A stretch of 50,526 nucleotides of DNA from Planctomycetota bacterium (GCA_016795285.1 JAEUIC010000032.1:1-50526), one strand, 5' to 3'; positions 26,797 through 36,933 are shown, counted from the stretch's first letter. The notes: generated by a model not told the origin, from the sequence alone. Made by a program: numbers and translations.

Positions 26797-28440
26797 TCAG
26801 CGAAGCGTGACGGTCACCGGCGACGAGCGCAGCGGCGCCCCGCGGCCGCTGCGCGCTTGGCCGTACCCCTCGAGGGTGAAGGTGAGGCCGCTCATGCCCG
26901 GCGGCACGCCGACGCTGAGCTGCAGCGCGCCCGCCGCGTCGAACGGCGCGAAGAGGAGCGGATCGAGCCGCGGCGCGCCGCTCACGTCGATCAGCAGCAG
27001 CAAGCCGAGCAGGCCGGGCGTGCCGCCGCGCAGGTCGGCCACCACGACGTCGCCGGGACGCGCCTCGAGCGGCGCCGCCTGCAGGCAGAGGTCGTTGCCG
27101 CCGAACAGGTAGGCGAGCCCCTCGCCGGCGTAGTTCGGCGAGGCGTTCGGCGCGCCGACCAGCAGGTCGGCGAAGCCGTCGCCGTCGAGATCGCCGACCG
27201 CCGCACTCGAGACGCCGAGCCCCTCGTCGAGCACGCTGAACTTCGCGCCATGGAAGCGGGCGAGCAGCCGCCCGTCGCGCCCCGCCCGGACGTCGAAGCG
27301 CGACGCCAGCGTCGAGCTGCTCGGCGCGTAGACGACGCCGACGGCGAGGTCGCCCTCCCCGTCGCCGTTCCAGTCGAAGCCGCGCGACACCGGGAGCATG
27401 CCGAGCATCTCGCCTTGGTGCTCGCCGTCGAGCTGGTAGAGCCGCGCGCCGGTGCGCCCCGAATGGACGTAGAGGCGCCCCTCGCGCTGGACGAGATCGT
27501 GCTCCGGCGCCGCCACCGCGAAGTCACCGCGCCCGTCGCCATCGACGTCGCCGAGCCCGCAGGCATCGAGGCCGAAACGATCGCCCGCGACCTCCCCCAC
27601 CAGCGTGTAGAGCGCCGCGCCGCTCGCGCCCGAGCAGACGGTGACCGTCCCTTCGCCTTGCGGTCCGGCACCGCTGCCCGACGCCCCGAGCAGGTAGTCG
27701 ACGATCGCGTCGCCATCGACATCGCCGAGCCCGCGGACCGTGCCGAGCTCCTCGCTGGCGCGCGCGCCGGTCACCTGCCGCAGCAGCGCACCCGTGCGAC
27801 CCGAATGGAAGTAGATGCGCCCGGCGTCGAACTTCGGGCCGCTCGCGCGGTACGCCGGTGCGCCGATCGCGACATCGTCAGCGCCATCGCCGTCGAGATC
27901 GCCGACGATGCGAACCGAAGCGCCGAACGCGCTGAAGCGCTGCTCGCCGACCCACGCATGCAACAGCGCGCCGGTCGCCCCCGAGTAGGCCCACGCGGAG
28001 CCCTCCTCGGTCACGCCCGGACTCGGCAGGAACGGCGTGCCGACGACGTAGTCGCCGATGCCGTCGCCGTCGAGATCGCCGCCGCCGTCGATCTGGCGGC
28101 CGAAGCGACCGCGCGGCTCGCTGCCGACGTGGGTGCGCACGATCGCGCCCGTCGCACCGGAGAGGACGCGCACCGCGCCGGTCCGATCGGAGGCCCACGG
28201 GAAGCTGCCGTCGTCCTCCGCTTCCGAGGCGACCAGCAGGTCGGCGAAGCCGTCGCCGTCGACATCGCCGAGCGCGGCGACCTGCGAGCCGAAGTTGTCG
28301 CTGGTGCCGGCGAAACCGCGCTGCGACGAGAGTTCGAGCAGCGTCTGCTGCGCCGTCGCAACGGGTGGCACGAGGACCGTCGCGAGGAGCGCGGCGGCGA
28401 GCGGCGCGGCGAACCGTGGCGAGCGGCAGAGCGGCGACAT
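26797..28440 (-). CDS. exported FG-GAP (integrin alpha-like) repeat protein, high-GC paralogue
   Basis: A 547-aa exported protein. A signal peptide (FAAPLAAALLATVLVPPVATAQQ) is followed by about seven FG-GAP repeats with Ca-binding-like DxDxDG loops (LGDVDGDGFADLLVASE, GDLDGDGIGDYVVGTP, VGDLDGDGADDVAIGAP, LGDVDGDGRGDFAVAAP). They should form a beta-propeller outside the cell. The C-terminal 110 residues are a beta-sandwich (GGTPGLLGLLLLIDVSGAP). No catalytic motif is seen; such proteins usually mediate surface binding. GGAAG 6 nt upstream favours the ATG at 28440 over an in-frame ATG at 28455. It is colinear along its whole length with the neighbouring gene 28583-30232, about half identical by eye, but its GC is near 71% versus about 54% there. 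Confidence 0.85.
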   Translation of the reverse strand: MSPLCRSPRFAAPLAAALLATVLVPPVATAQQTLLELSSQRGFAGTSDNFGSQVAALGDVDGDGFADLLVASEAEDDGSFPWASDRTGAVRVLSGATGAIVRTHVGSEPRGRFGRQIDGGGDLDGDGIGDYVVGTPFLPSPGVTEEGSAWAYSGATGALLHAWVGEQRFSAFGASVRIVGDLDGDGADDVAIGAPAYRASGPKFDAGRIYFHSGRTGALLRQVTGARASEELGTVRGLGDVDGDAIVDYLLGASGSGAGPQGEGTVTVCSGASGAALYTLVGEVAGDRFGLDACGLGDVDGDGRGDFAVAAPEHDLVQREGRLYVHSGRTGARLYQLDGEHQGEMLGMLPVSRGFDWNGDGEGDLAVGVVYAPSSSTLASRFDVRAGRDGRLLARFHGAKFSVLDEGLGVSSAAVGDLDGDGFADLLVGAPNASPNYAGEGLAYLFGGNDLCLQAAPLEARPGDVVVADLRGGTPGLLGLLLLIDVSGAPRLDPLLFAPFDAAGALQLSVGVPPGMSGLTFTLEGYGQARSGRGAPLRSSPVTVTLR

Positions 28441-28582
28441 GGCAGCTTCCTTCATGACCGAGACGGGCTCACGATCGGAAGGCCGCAGGTTGCCGCGCGC
28501 GGTGCGGCGCGCAAGAGCGCGGAGCGAGCGCCGCGGGGACGCCGCGACCGGCGTGCCGGACCGGATCGCCGCGTCGAGCTCG

Positions 28583-30232
28583 TCAATTCACAGTCACCGT
28601 CACCCGCGCCGAGTCCATCAAGGGGCCGCGGCCGGCGCGGTTCTGGCTGAAGCCCTGGAACGTGAAGTCGAGGCCGCTCGCCGACGGCGGCACCGTGGCC
28701 GAAAGCTGGAGCTCTCCGAAGGAATTGAACGGCGCCAGATGAAGCGGCTCGAAGAGTGGCGTGCCTGCCATATCGACCATCACCAGGAGGCCGAGCAGAC
28801 CCGGCGGGCCGCTGCGAAGATCAGCGACAATCGTGTCGCCGACGGCGGCGTCGGTCGGCTCGATCTGAAGGAGGAGATCGTTGCCGCCAAATACGTAGAC
28901 GCGCCCCTCACCTTGATAGTTGGCGGCATAGTTGATCGCGCCAACCGCAAGATCCTCGAATCCATCACCGTCGAGATCGCCGATCGGGTCGAGCGACGTC
29001 CCGAGCAGTTCGTTGAGACTCTTGTGAGAATCGCCACTGAAGCGATAGAGAAGTCGCCCATTGCTTCCTGAGTGAATGTAAACAACGGACTCAACCGTCG
29101 AACTCGTCGGCGAGTAAGTGGCGCCGATCACGATGTCATCGTAACCATCTCGATTGAAGTCGATCCGTCCTGAGACAGGCAAGATCCCCAACTGTTCACC
29201 TTTGTGATTACCGTCAATCGTGTAGAGAAGCTTTCCAGCGGCACCGGAGTAGACATAGATGCGCCCTTCAGAGTCGACAACATCGTAACCTTCGGCGCCA
29301 ACCGCAAAGTCAGGAGCTCCATCGCCATCGACATCACCGAGCTGGCACACTCTTGCGCTGAAACGATCACCAGAATTCTCACCGAATCTCGTGTAGAGAA
29401 GTGCGCCAGTGCTACCAGAGTAGACCCAGATCTGTCCCTCTCCACTGGGAGGCGAGTTCGAACCATATGAACCGACGAGAAAGTCAGCGTGTCCGTCGAG
29501 GTCGATATCGCCAACTCCGCACGCCGTCCCAAGCCATTGCCGAGGACGCGTACCGGTGAACGTGTAGAGCGCAGATCCGGTTCGACCGGAGAAGATGTAC
29601 ACGCGACCGGCTTGCCCATTGAGAGCGCCCGCATCGAACTCTGGGGCACCCACTCCGATGTCATCGACGCCATCCGCATCGACATCGCCTAGCATCCGAA
29701 CGCAGCTTCCGAATGAGTCAAAACGACGTTCACCTTGCCATGTAAAGAGCAACGCACCACTGACGCCTGAAAAGACGGACGCAGTACCTTCCTCTGTCGT
29801 TGATACATTCGGGAGTAGCGGAGATGCGACAACGTAGTCTGGCACGTTGTCACCGTCGAGGTCCGATCCACCAGTGACCTGCATACCGAGCCGCCCCCCC
29901 TTCTCGGGACCAAGGTGCTTGCGGAGGATCGCTCCCGTAGCGCCGGAGATAATTCGAACAGCCCCGAAGTAGTCATCCGTCCATGGAAAGACATCGCCGT
30001 CCTCACCAATCGCAGCAACCAGGAGATCACCTACACCATCTCCGTCAAGATCTCCAAGCCGCGTGATCGCGCTACCGAAGTAATCGCCTGTCCCTGCGAA
30101 CCCGCGACTGGTGGAATACTCCGCCACCACCTGTTGCGCCACGGCACTGGGGGGCAGGAGGAAAGCGGCCAAGCAGAGCCGAACGGTGAGGATCACGCGG
30201 TCTTGAATGCCAGACTGCACGATTAGCTCCAT
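28583..30232 (-). CDS. exported FG-GAP repeat protein, low-GC paralogue
   Basis: A 549-aa paralogue of the 26797-28440 protein with the same order of parts: signal peptide (LCLAAFLLPPSAVAQQ), about seven FG-GAP repeats (LGDLDGDGVGDLLVAAIG, SDLDGDNVPDYVVASP, LGDVDGDGAPDFAVGAEG, IGDLDGDGFEDLAVGAI) and the same C-terminal beta-sandwich (GPPGLLGLLVMVDMAGTP). Ca-binding-like DxDxDG loops are kept. A sample of 60-bp blocks gives about 50-55% GC against 70% or more nearby, and the codon choice differs accordingly. This suggests a different origin or a different selective history than its twin. The start at 30232 has no good Shine-Dalgarno. A 14-bp hairpin (30259-30294) separates it from the SBBP gene upstream. 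Confidence 0.85.
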   Translation of the reverse strand: MELIVQSGIQDRVILTVRLCLAAFLLPPSAVAQQVVAEYSTSRGFAGTGDYFGSAITRLGDLDGDGVGDLLVAAIGEDGDVFPWTDDYFGAVRIISGATGAILRKHLGPEKGGRLGMQVTGGSDLDGDNVPDYVVASPLLPNVSTTEEGTASVFSGVSGALLFTWQGERRFDSFGSCVRMLGDVDADGVDDIGVGAPEFDAGALNGQAGRVYIFSGRTGSALYTFTGTRPRQWLGTACGVGDIDLDGHADFLVGSYGSNSPPSGEGQIWVYSGSTGALLYTRFGENSGDRFSARVCQLGDVDGDGAPDFAVGAEGYDVVDSEGRIYVYSGAAGKLLYTIDGNHKGEQLGILPVSGRIDFNRDGYDDIVIGATYSPTSSTVESVVYIHSGSNGRLLYRFSGDSHKSLNELLGTSLDPIGDLDGDGFEDLAVGAINYAANYQGEGRVYVFGGNDLLLQIEPTDAAVGDTIVADLRSGPPGLLGLLVMVDMAGTPLFEPLHLAPFNSFGELQLSATVPPSASGLDFTFQGFSQNRAGRGPLMDSARVTVTVN

Positions 30233-30258
30233 GGGTTAGGGGGCTTCAACCCGATGGT

Positions 30259-30294
30259 GCCGTGGCGCCGGCTTGCGCGGGCCGGCGCCACGGC
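30259..30294 (-). terminator. 14-bp perfect hairpin after the SBBP protein gene
   Basis: A perfect 14-bp stem (30259-30272 with 30281-30294) closes on an 8-nt loop. On the minus strand it starts 19 nt after the stop of the SBBP gene (30313), where a terminator belongs, and it precedes the FG-GAP gene start at 30232. No U-run follows. It is the strongest hairpin in the window. Confidence 0.6.
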
Positions 30295-30312
30295 TCTCGG
30301 GACTGAAACGAA

Positions 30313-32742
30313 CTACGGCGAGGTCACCGGCGGCAAGGTAAACCAGCACGCGAATGCATCGCCGGTACCCGTGCCCCCATTGAACGACGAATCGAACGGG
30401 CTCCCTGAGGTCGGGAACCCCGACGATGCCGTCCATCCGCCGAAGTAGGCCTCGATGCTGCCGTCGAGGACGACACCGCGCGCCTCGTCATCGTCATCGC
30501 CGCCGATGAACGTCGAATACTCGAGCTGGTTGGCGGGCGCGCGATTGTTCTTCCAGGTGAGCCGGGAGAGGAATGCGTCACGCGTGCCGCTGAGCCCGTT
30601 GTCGTAGACGCTTGAACCGCCCGACGCTGCGGTCGGATAGCCGCTCGACTCGGTCATCCCGACGATCAGATCGGATCGATCCTGTACCTGCGCGATCGAG
30701 TAAGCAATGTCATCAGACGATCCACCGATGAATGTCGAGTACAGGAGTTGAGCGGCGGACGTCGTTTGATCCGGATCCAACTTTACCAGGATCGCATCGA
30801 GCGCCCCGTTGTGCGAAGAATCGAAGGCGGTCGCCTCAGTCCCGCTTGTAGGGAAGCCGCTGCCTTCACTGTAGCCACAGAAATGAACGACCCCATCGTC
30901 GACCACCACCCCAAGTGCCACATCCTCCGCTTCGCCACCAACGAACGTCGCGTAACGCACCTGCGCGCTGCCCGACAAGCTCGGATTCAGGCGGAGGACG
31001 AAGCAGTCGTTCACCCCGTTGCTGTTGTGCGTCGCATCGTAGATTACCGATGCCGACCCCTTCGCATCCGTGTGGAAGCCCGCGCCGCTCGCACCAGACT
31101 CGGTTGCTCCCACGACGTAGACAAGCGAACCTTCGAGCGCGACACCGAAGGCCTCATCGTAGTCGCTGGCCGCGAAGCCGCCGTAGCCGTCACCGACGTA
31201 CGTCCCGTACGTCAGGCTGCCCGACCCCGATGTAGTCGTGTCGAACTGCGCGACGAACGCGTCACCGTTGCCCTCGTAGTCCGTGTCGTAGCCGCTGGCC
31301 ATCGGCAGGCCACTGCCTTCGACGTATCCGACGACCGTGATCTCCAAGGAAGAGTTGATCTTGATCGAGTTCGCCCGGCTCGTCCCGCTTGTCGAGCCGT
31401 AGTACGTGCCGTAGTCGAGCGCCGTGCCGGTGTTGTTGAGCAACAGAGCGAAGGCGTTGTCGACTGACGAGGTTGGAATCGACGTGGTGTGCCCGCCCGC
31501 CGTGGTCGGGAAGTTGGACGACGCCGTCTTGCCGCACACCGCGACCTTTCCGCCCGAGGTGAGGTCGAGGCTCAGGGCTTGGTCATCCCCGCTGCCACCA
31601 ATGAGCGTCGACCAAGTCAGCTGCGAAGAGCCCGACTGGGCCGGATCGAGGCGTGTCACGAAAGCGTCCCACCCGCCGGCCTTCGACGACTGGAAGACGC
31701 CGGAGGTCACCGGGAACGGGGTCGAGGCCGTGCCGACCAGTTCCGTCGCGCCGACGACCGTGACTTTGCCGCTGAGGAAATCGACACCGTAGACGACGTC
31801 GTCATCATCCGAGCCGAGGAAGGTCGACCACGTCAGCCCGACGGTCGGGTCGACGATCAAGCGACTCGACACGTCGGGGTTCTCGATCTCAAAGCCGAAA
31901 CTCGACTCCCCGATCTTGCGGAAACGGACATCCGCCGGCTTCTGCGCGCCTCCGTCCAGCTCGTACCACGAGCGCGGCGGCGACTGGCGGACGGCGCCGT
32001 CCGGCGTCGCCAGCACCAGCGTGCCGTCGGGCTCGATCTCGACCGAGTCGATGCCGCTGCACGCGATCGCGACTTCGTCGAGCTTCGCGCCCGGCTCGAC
32101 GTGGAGGTCGTAGGCGAGCGCGCCTTCGCGATCGCTCACCAAGAGCGCGACGCCAGGCGCAACTTCGTCGTATCGCACCGCTTCGTAGAGCGGCACGTTG
32201 GTGTGCCACTGCGCGGGATCGTTACCGAGAAGATAGTGGTGGACACCTGGCAGTTTGCGTTCGCCCTCAGGCGCGTTGGGCGCCTCCTCGCCGGAGAAGA
32301 AGTCGAACGAGACGGCGCGCACTTTGTGCGTTCCGTCCGCGTCGGACGGGAGCCGCGCGGAGAGCGTCATCCCGCGCTCGGTGAACGCGGCCGCGAGCCC
32401 ATGCCCGCGCGCGCCATACTTCACCTCTTCCGGCCATTGCCCGTCGTTGCGAGTGAAGACGAACGGCATTTCGCCGAGCTGTCTCGACACTTCCTCGCGC
32501 GAGCGCAACGCGGCCAGTTCCTCGCGCAGCACGTCCTCGTCCGGCGCGAACGCGCTACTCGACGTGACCGGGTCGGCGCCGCTCGCCACGTCAACTGCGC
32601 CCCCCCTCTTCAAGACGCGTTCCGACGCGCCGTGAAGGATCAGCAGCGCCGTCGCCACCGACCCTCCCATGCACGCCGCCACCTCGATCCACCGGACACC
32701 CCTCCCCTGGAGCGAACCCCTCGCTGCTCGTGACCTGGGCAT
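30313..32742 (-). CDS. exported SBBP-repeat beta-propeller protein
   Basis: An 809-aa protein. A membrane or uncleaved signal segment lies at about residues 20-38 (EVAACMGGSVATALLILHGA). A DUF7948-like region follows (FVFTRNDGQWPEEVKYGARG; YDEVAPGVALLVSDREGALAYDLHVEPGA). From about residue 335 there are about eight SBBP repeats of the form LxYSTFIGGSxDD...DAFLxRL (for example LTWSTLIGGSGDDQALSLDL and QLEYSTFIGGDDDDEARGV), expected to form a beta-propeller. No enzyme motif is visible. GGAG 6 nt upstream fixes the ATG at 32742; the GTG at 32754 is less likely. The repeat half (about 30313-31500) has GC near 58%, the N-terminal half above 70%. An 11-bp dyad lies 28-62 nt upstream. Confidence 0.85.
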   Translation of the reverse strand: MPRSRAARGSLQGRGVRWIEVAACMGGSVATALLILHGASERVLKRGGAVDVASGADPVTSSSAFAPDEDVLREELAALRSREEVSRQLGEMPFVFTRNDGQWPEEVKYGARGHGLAAAFTERGMTLSARLPSDADGTHKVRAVSFDFFSGEEAPNAPEGERKLPGVHHYLLGNDPAQWHTNVPLYEAVRYDEVAPGVALLVSDREGALAYDLHVEPGAKLDEVAIACSGIDSVEIEPDGTLVLATPDGAVRQSPPRSWYELDGGAQKPADVRFRKIGESSFGFEIENPDVSSRLIVDPTVGLTWSTFLGSDDDDVVYGVDFLSGKVTVVGATELVGTASTPFPVTSGVFQSSKAGGWDAFVTRLDPAQSGSSQLTWSTLIGGSGDDQALSLDLTSGGKVAVCGKTASSNFPTTAGGHTTSIPTSSVDNAFALLLNNTGTALDYGTYYGSTSGTSRANSIKINSSLEITVVGYVEGSGLPMASGYDTDYEGNGDAFVAQFDTTTSGSGSLTYGTYVGDGYGGFAASDYDEAFGVALEGSLVYVVGATESGASGAGFHTDAKGSASVIYDATHNSNGVNDCFVLRLNPSLSGSAQVRYATFVGGEAEDVALGVVVDDGVVHFCGYSEGSGFPTSGTEATAFDSSHNGALDAILVKLDPDQTTSAAQLLYSTFIGGSSDDIAYSIAQVQDRSDLIVGMTESSGYPTAASGGSSVYDNGLSGTRDAFLSRLTWKNNRAPANQLEYSTFIGGDDDDEARGVVLDGSIEAYFGGWTASSGFPTSGSPFDSSFNGGTGTGDAFACWFTLPPVTSP

Positions 32743-33224
32743 GTTGAACTCCACTTCACCGCGAACTGCATCGTGACCTCGTGCCGTTTGACGCGATGGT
32801 CACGACCCTTACACCCGATGGAAGTGACATCTGCCGTCTGGACCTGCGTGCGGCGATGAAATGCAACTCGCTGGCGTGGCCCATGGCCCACAACCGCTGC
32901 TGCAACCCGCTGGAAGGGGAACTGCGCATCGCTCACGGTCCGGGCAGGAACCAAGATGAGGCGCCGGCGAAGAGCAAGTCGCTCAATCCACGGCGTGCCT
33001 TGATGTAGCGCGGCCGCTCAACTCGTCAAGAGGCTCCACACGGAGCGACGATGCGAGTCCGTGAACTACGCGGTCGGTTGACGTTCGCGACGATGACGCG
33101 GCGGCTGCGGAGTCAGCCCGGGCGCGCTCACTCCGAACGGGCTGTCGCAGCCCATCCCGATCGATGGCTGCCCGGCGGGCCGCGTCACTTGCTGAAGGCC
33201 TCAGAACCGCCCTACGGACCTTCC
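32743..33224. other. 482-bp intergenic region, no gene supported
   Basis: The region lies between the SBBP gene start and the HDOD gene stop (both minus strand). A 75-codon frame at 32781-33008 (plus) has no recognisable protein, and codon choice is not clearly coding. Besides the dyad at 32771-32805, three short segments CAGCCCG (33114-33120), CGGGCTG (33138-33144) and CAGCCC (33148-33153) allow two exclusive hairpins. I can name no promoter. Confidence 0.6.
32771..32805 (-). promoter_or_regulatory. bulged dyad upstream of the SBBP protein gene
   Basis: TCGTGACC (32771-32778) and GGTCACGA (32798-32805) pair perfectly; with one bulged T the stem extends by three pairs to 11 bp. It is 29-63 nt before the ATG at 32742. 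It may be an operator or a 5'-UTR hairpin. Confidence 0.4.
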
Positions 33225-34073
33225 CTACGCGTACCGCCGCAGCACGTCCGCGAGCTCCTTGCCGACCTTCTCGACCACTTCGTCGAGCTCGGCGGGGACG
33301 AGGCCGAGGCGCTCGAGCGCGATCGGGTCGGGCTCGACGTCGGCTTCGAAGCCGAGCACGCCGACGGTGGCCGCTTCGGCGCGGTGGCCGACGATGTCGG
33401 CGACGTGGACCGCGCTGGCCAGCAGCTCGTCGGTCTCGGTCGGCGTGTGGTGGTACTGGACGGCGAGGCGCAGCCGCTCGGGCAGCTTCCAGTGGGCGAC
33501 GACGGCAGCGCCGATCTCCGCGTGCTCGATGCCGAGCAGCTCGAGCTCGGCCAAGCGCAGCGGCGTGCCCGCCTTCTGCGCCTCGACCAGGCCGGCGACG
33601 CGCTCCTGATCGAGGAAGCGCGCCAGCACCAGCTTGCCGATGTCGTGCATCAGCGCGGCGGTGAACGCCTCGGGCGGGATCTTGCCGCGCTTCTTGTTGG
33701 AGAGCAGCTGCGCCGCCAGCGCGCAAGCGACCGAGTGCGACCAGAGCTGGCCGTCGGTGAGTCCGTATTGCGGCAGCGCCTTGGTGAGGCGCTTCCTCAC
33801 TCCGACGCTCATCGCGACCTGCACCACCGACTGCGCGCCGAGCCGCATCACCGCGTCGCGCACGGTCGCGATCTCGCTGCCGCGCGAGAGGAGCGCCGAG
33901 TTGGCCAGCGCCAGGATCCGTGGCGTCAGCGCCTGGTCGAGCGCGATGGTCTCCTCGACCTCGCGCAGCTCCCAGTCGCTCCGCGCGAGCAGCGACGCGA
34001 GCCTCCCGGCAGTGGCCGGCAACGGCTCGAGCGATTCGATCGCCTTCGCGATCCCGTGATGGTGGAGCAGCAT
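33225..34073 (-). CDS. HDOD-domain signalling protein
   Basis: A 282-aa single-domain HDOD protein. The N-terminal helical part (LEPLPATAGRLASLLARSDWELREVEETIALDQALTPRILALANSALLS) is the classical HDOD opening. Metal-site residues of the HD fold are largely kept (HSVACALAAQLLS, then ALMHDIGKLVLARFL and YHHTPTETDELLASAVHVADIVGH), whereas many HDOD proteins have lost them. HDOD proteins act as regulatory modules in bacterial signalling, and catalysis is not established for the family. There is no other domain here, so the partner is unknown. GGAG 6 nt before the ATG at 34073 supports the start. It is divergent, over 315 bp, from the small exported protein gene at 34389. Confidence 0.93.
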   Translation of the reverse strand: MLLHHHGIAKAIESLEPLPATAGRLASLLARSDWELREVEETIALDQALTPRILALANSALLSRGSEIATVRDAVMRLGAQSVVQVAMSVGVRKRLTKALPQYGLTDGQLWSHSVACALAAQLLSNKKRGKIPPEAFTAALMHDIGKLVLARFLDQERVAGLVEAQKAGTPLRLAELELLGIEHAEIGAAVVAHWKLPERLRLAVQYHHTPTETDELLASAVHVADIVGHRAEAATVGVLGFEADVEPDPIALERLGLVPAELDEVVEKVGKELADVLRRYA

Positions 34074-34388
34074 CGACCTCTCCGCAGGCTTCTTGTGGGG
34101 GAGACATCGACACCGCAGCGGTCCGGCTTGAGGGGGCGGAGCGGCGCGGGCGTAGGTGGAATCCCGTAGGCCGGCCGGCGCCGCGACCCGCTTCCCTGCC
34201 CCTCGGCGCCAGGGGTGACCGCGCAGCCCCCTTCGGCAGCGCGACGCGCCGGGTCCGTCCAGAAGAGTCGCCGCCAACCGCTCTCCACTCGAGAGCGGGG
34301 GAGCGTCTCCCCCAACCACCCGACCCATGAGCGTCCCTCGACCGCGCCATCGCGCGTCGGTCCAGGAGCGCCCGAGGAGGAGCCTGCG
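34074..34388. other. 315-bp divergent intergenic region with tandem hairpins
   Basis: No gene is supported here. Near its right end two hairpins follow each other: 34280-34285 with 34291-34296 (6 bp, loop of 5) and 34297-34303 with 34307-34313 (7 bp, loop of 3). They lie 76-109 nt before the ATG at 34389 and may belong to its leader. I looked for c-di-GMP and cobalamin riboswitch landmarks and found none. Confidence 0.5.
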
Positions 34389-34712
34389 ATGAAGACCATC
34401 CTGCGCACCGGAACGATGTTCGTGATGCTGGCCGCCAGCGCGTTCGCCTCGAAGTGGACGCCCACGGGCGGGGAGACGAAGAACCCGGCACCCGAAGGGA
34501 AGTACGTCGGCTCGGTGAGCCGCACCTCCAAGGGAGGGGTGACGACTTGGAAGATCACCACGGACAAGGGAGTGCTCGAAGTCGACAGCGGCGACAGTGA
34601 CCTCAGCGATGCCGAGCAGGAGACGCTCGACCTGGCCGTGGCGCAGAACGACAAGGACAACACGGTCGAGATCGACAAGCACGGCGACGTGAACAGCGTC
34701 TCGACCGGCTGA
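34389..34712 (+). CDS. small exported protein of unknown function
   Basis: A 107-aa protein with a short signal peptide (RTGTMFVMLAASAFASKW). The mature part (about 87 residues) is polar and acidic, with alternating beta-strand-like stretches (GKYVGSVSRTSKGGVTTWKI, then TTDKGVLEVDSGDSDLSDAE) and ends in NTVEIDKHGDVNSVSTG. No family is recognised. A GAGGAGGAG tract at about 34373-34381 is an excellent Shine-Dalgarno for ATG 34389, and longer in-frame ORFs from 34215 are not needed. A 12-bp hairpin (34740-34770) follows its stop at 28 nt and could terminate the transcript. The next gene starts at 34789 on the same strand. Confidence 0.8.
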   Translation: MKTILRTGTMFVMLAASAFASKWTPTGGETKNPAPEGKYVGSVSRTSKGGVTTWKITTDKGVLEVDSGDSDLSDAEQETLDLAVAQNDKDNTVEIDKHGDVNSVSTG

Positions 34713-34739
34713 CCCGCAGCGTCCTCGACCACCGTCCGC

Positions 34740-34770
34740 GGCGCGGCACGGGACCGATCCGTGCCGCGCC
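34740..34770 (+). terminator. 12-bp perfect hairpin after the small exported protein gene
   Basis: A 12-bp perfect stem (34740-34751 with 34759-34770) has a 7-nt loop and starts 28 nt after the stop at 34712. It ends 18 nt before the next ATG (34789), close to that gene's AGGAG. No T-run is present. Confidence 0.5.
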
Positions 34771-34788
34771 CGCTGCAGGAGCCGATCG

Positions 34789-35493
34789 ATGACCCGTCAG
34801 CGCCACTCGGAACGAATCCGATCGAGTTCGCCTCGGGACGAACGGGGAGCGCTCCTCCCCGCATCGCCGTGCGCCACAGCGCGCGAGCGCGGACGAGCGA
34901 CGGTGGTAGCGGCGATCGGCGGCCTCGCCGTCGGCGCGCTCGCGACGGCGCTCCTCGGATTCGCGAGCCGCCCCCCTCGCGTCACCGTAGCCCCCGCGGC
35001 GACGTTCGGACGAGCGGAACTCCTCGCCGCGCTGGCGCCGCTCGAAGCGCGGCTCACCGAGCTGGCCGATCGGCCAGTGGTGGCGACGGCGGAGCGGATC
35101 GCGACGCCGGTCGGCCCCGCCGAGTGGCCTGCGTCGGTCGAGGCGACGCTCGCGCAACTCTCGGCGCAAGTCGCGGCGCTCACCACGCGCCTCGACGCCT
35201 CGCTGCTTGGCGCCGGGAGCGAGGAGTCGCTCGAACGGCAGCTGCGCGGCGCTGCCCCCGGCAGGAACCTCCCCGCCCTCGAACGCGCCTGGGAGGAGCT
35301 CGACCGCGACGCGAAGGCCGCGACCGCGAGCTACGCGCTGCTCGGCCCCCGGACGCTCGTCGAGCGCTTCGGCGCCCCGGATGAAGTGAGCGCCAACGGC
35401 GGCAAGACGTGGTGGTACTGGCGCCTCGACGCGGAGCGGGCGCTCGGGATCGCCTTCGCGAGCGGCCTCGTCTGCGACATGGGCACGTCGTAG
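34789..35493 (+). CDS. membrane-anchored coiled-coil protein of unknown function
   Basis: A 234-aa protein. The N-terminal 35 residues are basic and cytoplasmic-looking. A hydrophobic helix follows (about 39-60; VVAAIGGLAVGALATALLGFA), then a stretch likely to form a coiled coil (LLAALAPLEARLTELADRPV; LAQLSAQVAALTTRLDASLL). The C-terminal 70 residues (LLGPRTLVERFGAPDEVSAN and WWYWRLDAERALGIAF) resemble small outer-membrane assembly-type beta-modules, but no family can be named. A single-pass membrane protein with its C-terminus outside is the simplest topology. AGGAG 8 nt before ATG 34789 supports the start. It converges on fumC with 39 bp between stops. Confidence 0.75.
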   Translation: MTRQRHSERIRSSSPRDERGALLPASPCATARERGRATVVAAIGGLAVGALATALLGFASRPPRVTVAPAATFGRAELLAALAPLEARLTELADRPVVATAERIATPVGPAEWPASVEATLAQLSAQVAALTTRLDASLLGAGSEESLERQLRGAAPGRNLPALERAWEELDRDAKAATASYALLGPRTLVERFGAPDEVSANGGKTWWYWRLDAERALGIAFASGLVCDMGTS

Positions 35494-35532
35494 CCCGCAC
35501 GGCCGCCGACGGCGCTGCCGCGCGCGCGTCGC

Positions 35533-36933
<1,401 letters not shown>

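Noticed and set aside
28583..33000. Low-GC block as a mobile element
   Set aside because: No transposase, integrase, terminal repeats or attachment site could be found; only the base composition differs.
32781..33008. 75-codon plus-strand frame in the intergenic region
   Set aside because: No recognisable protein, no good Shine-Dalgarno, and not clearly coding in codon choice.
34074..34388. Possible riboswitch before the HDOD gene
   Set aside because: Landmarks of c-di-GMP, TPP, SAM and cobalamin riboswitches could not be found on either strand.
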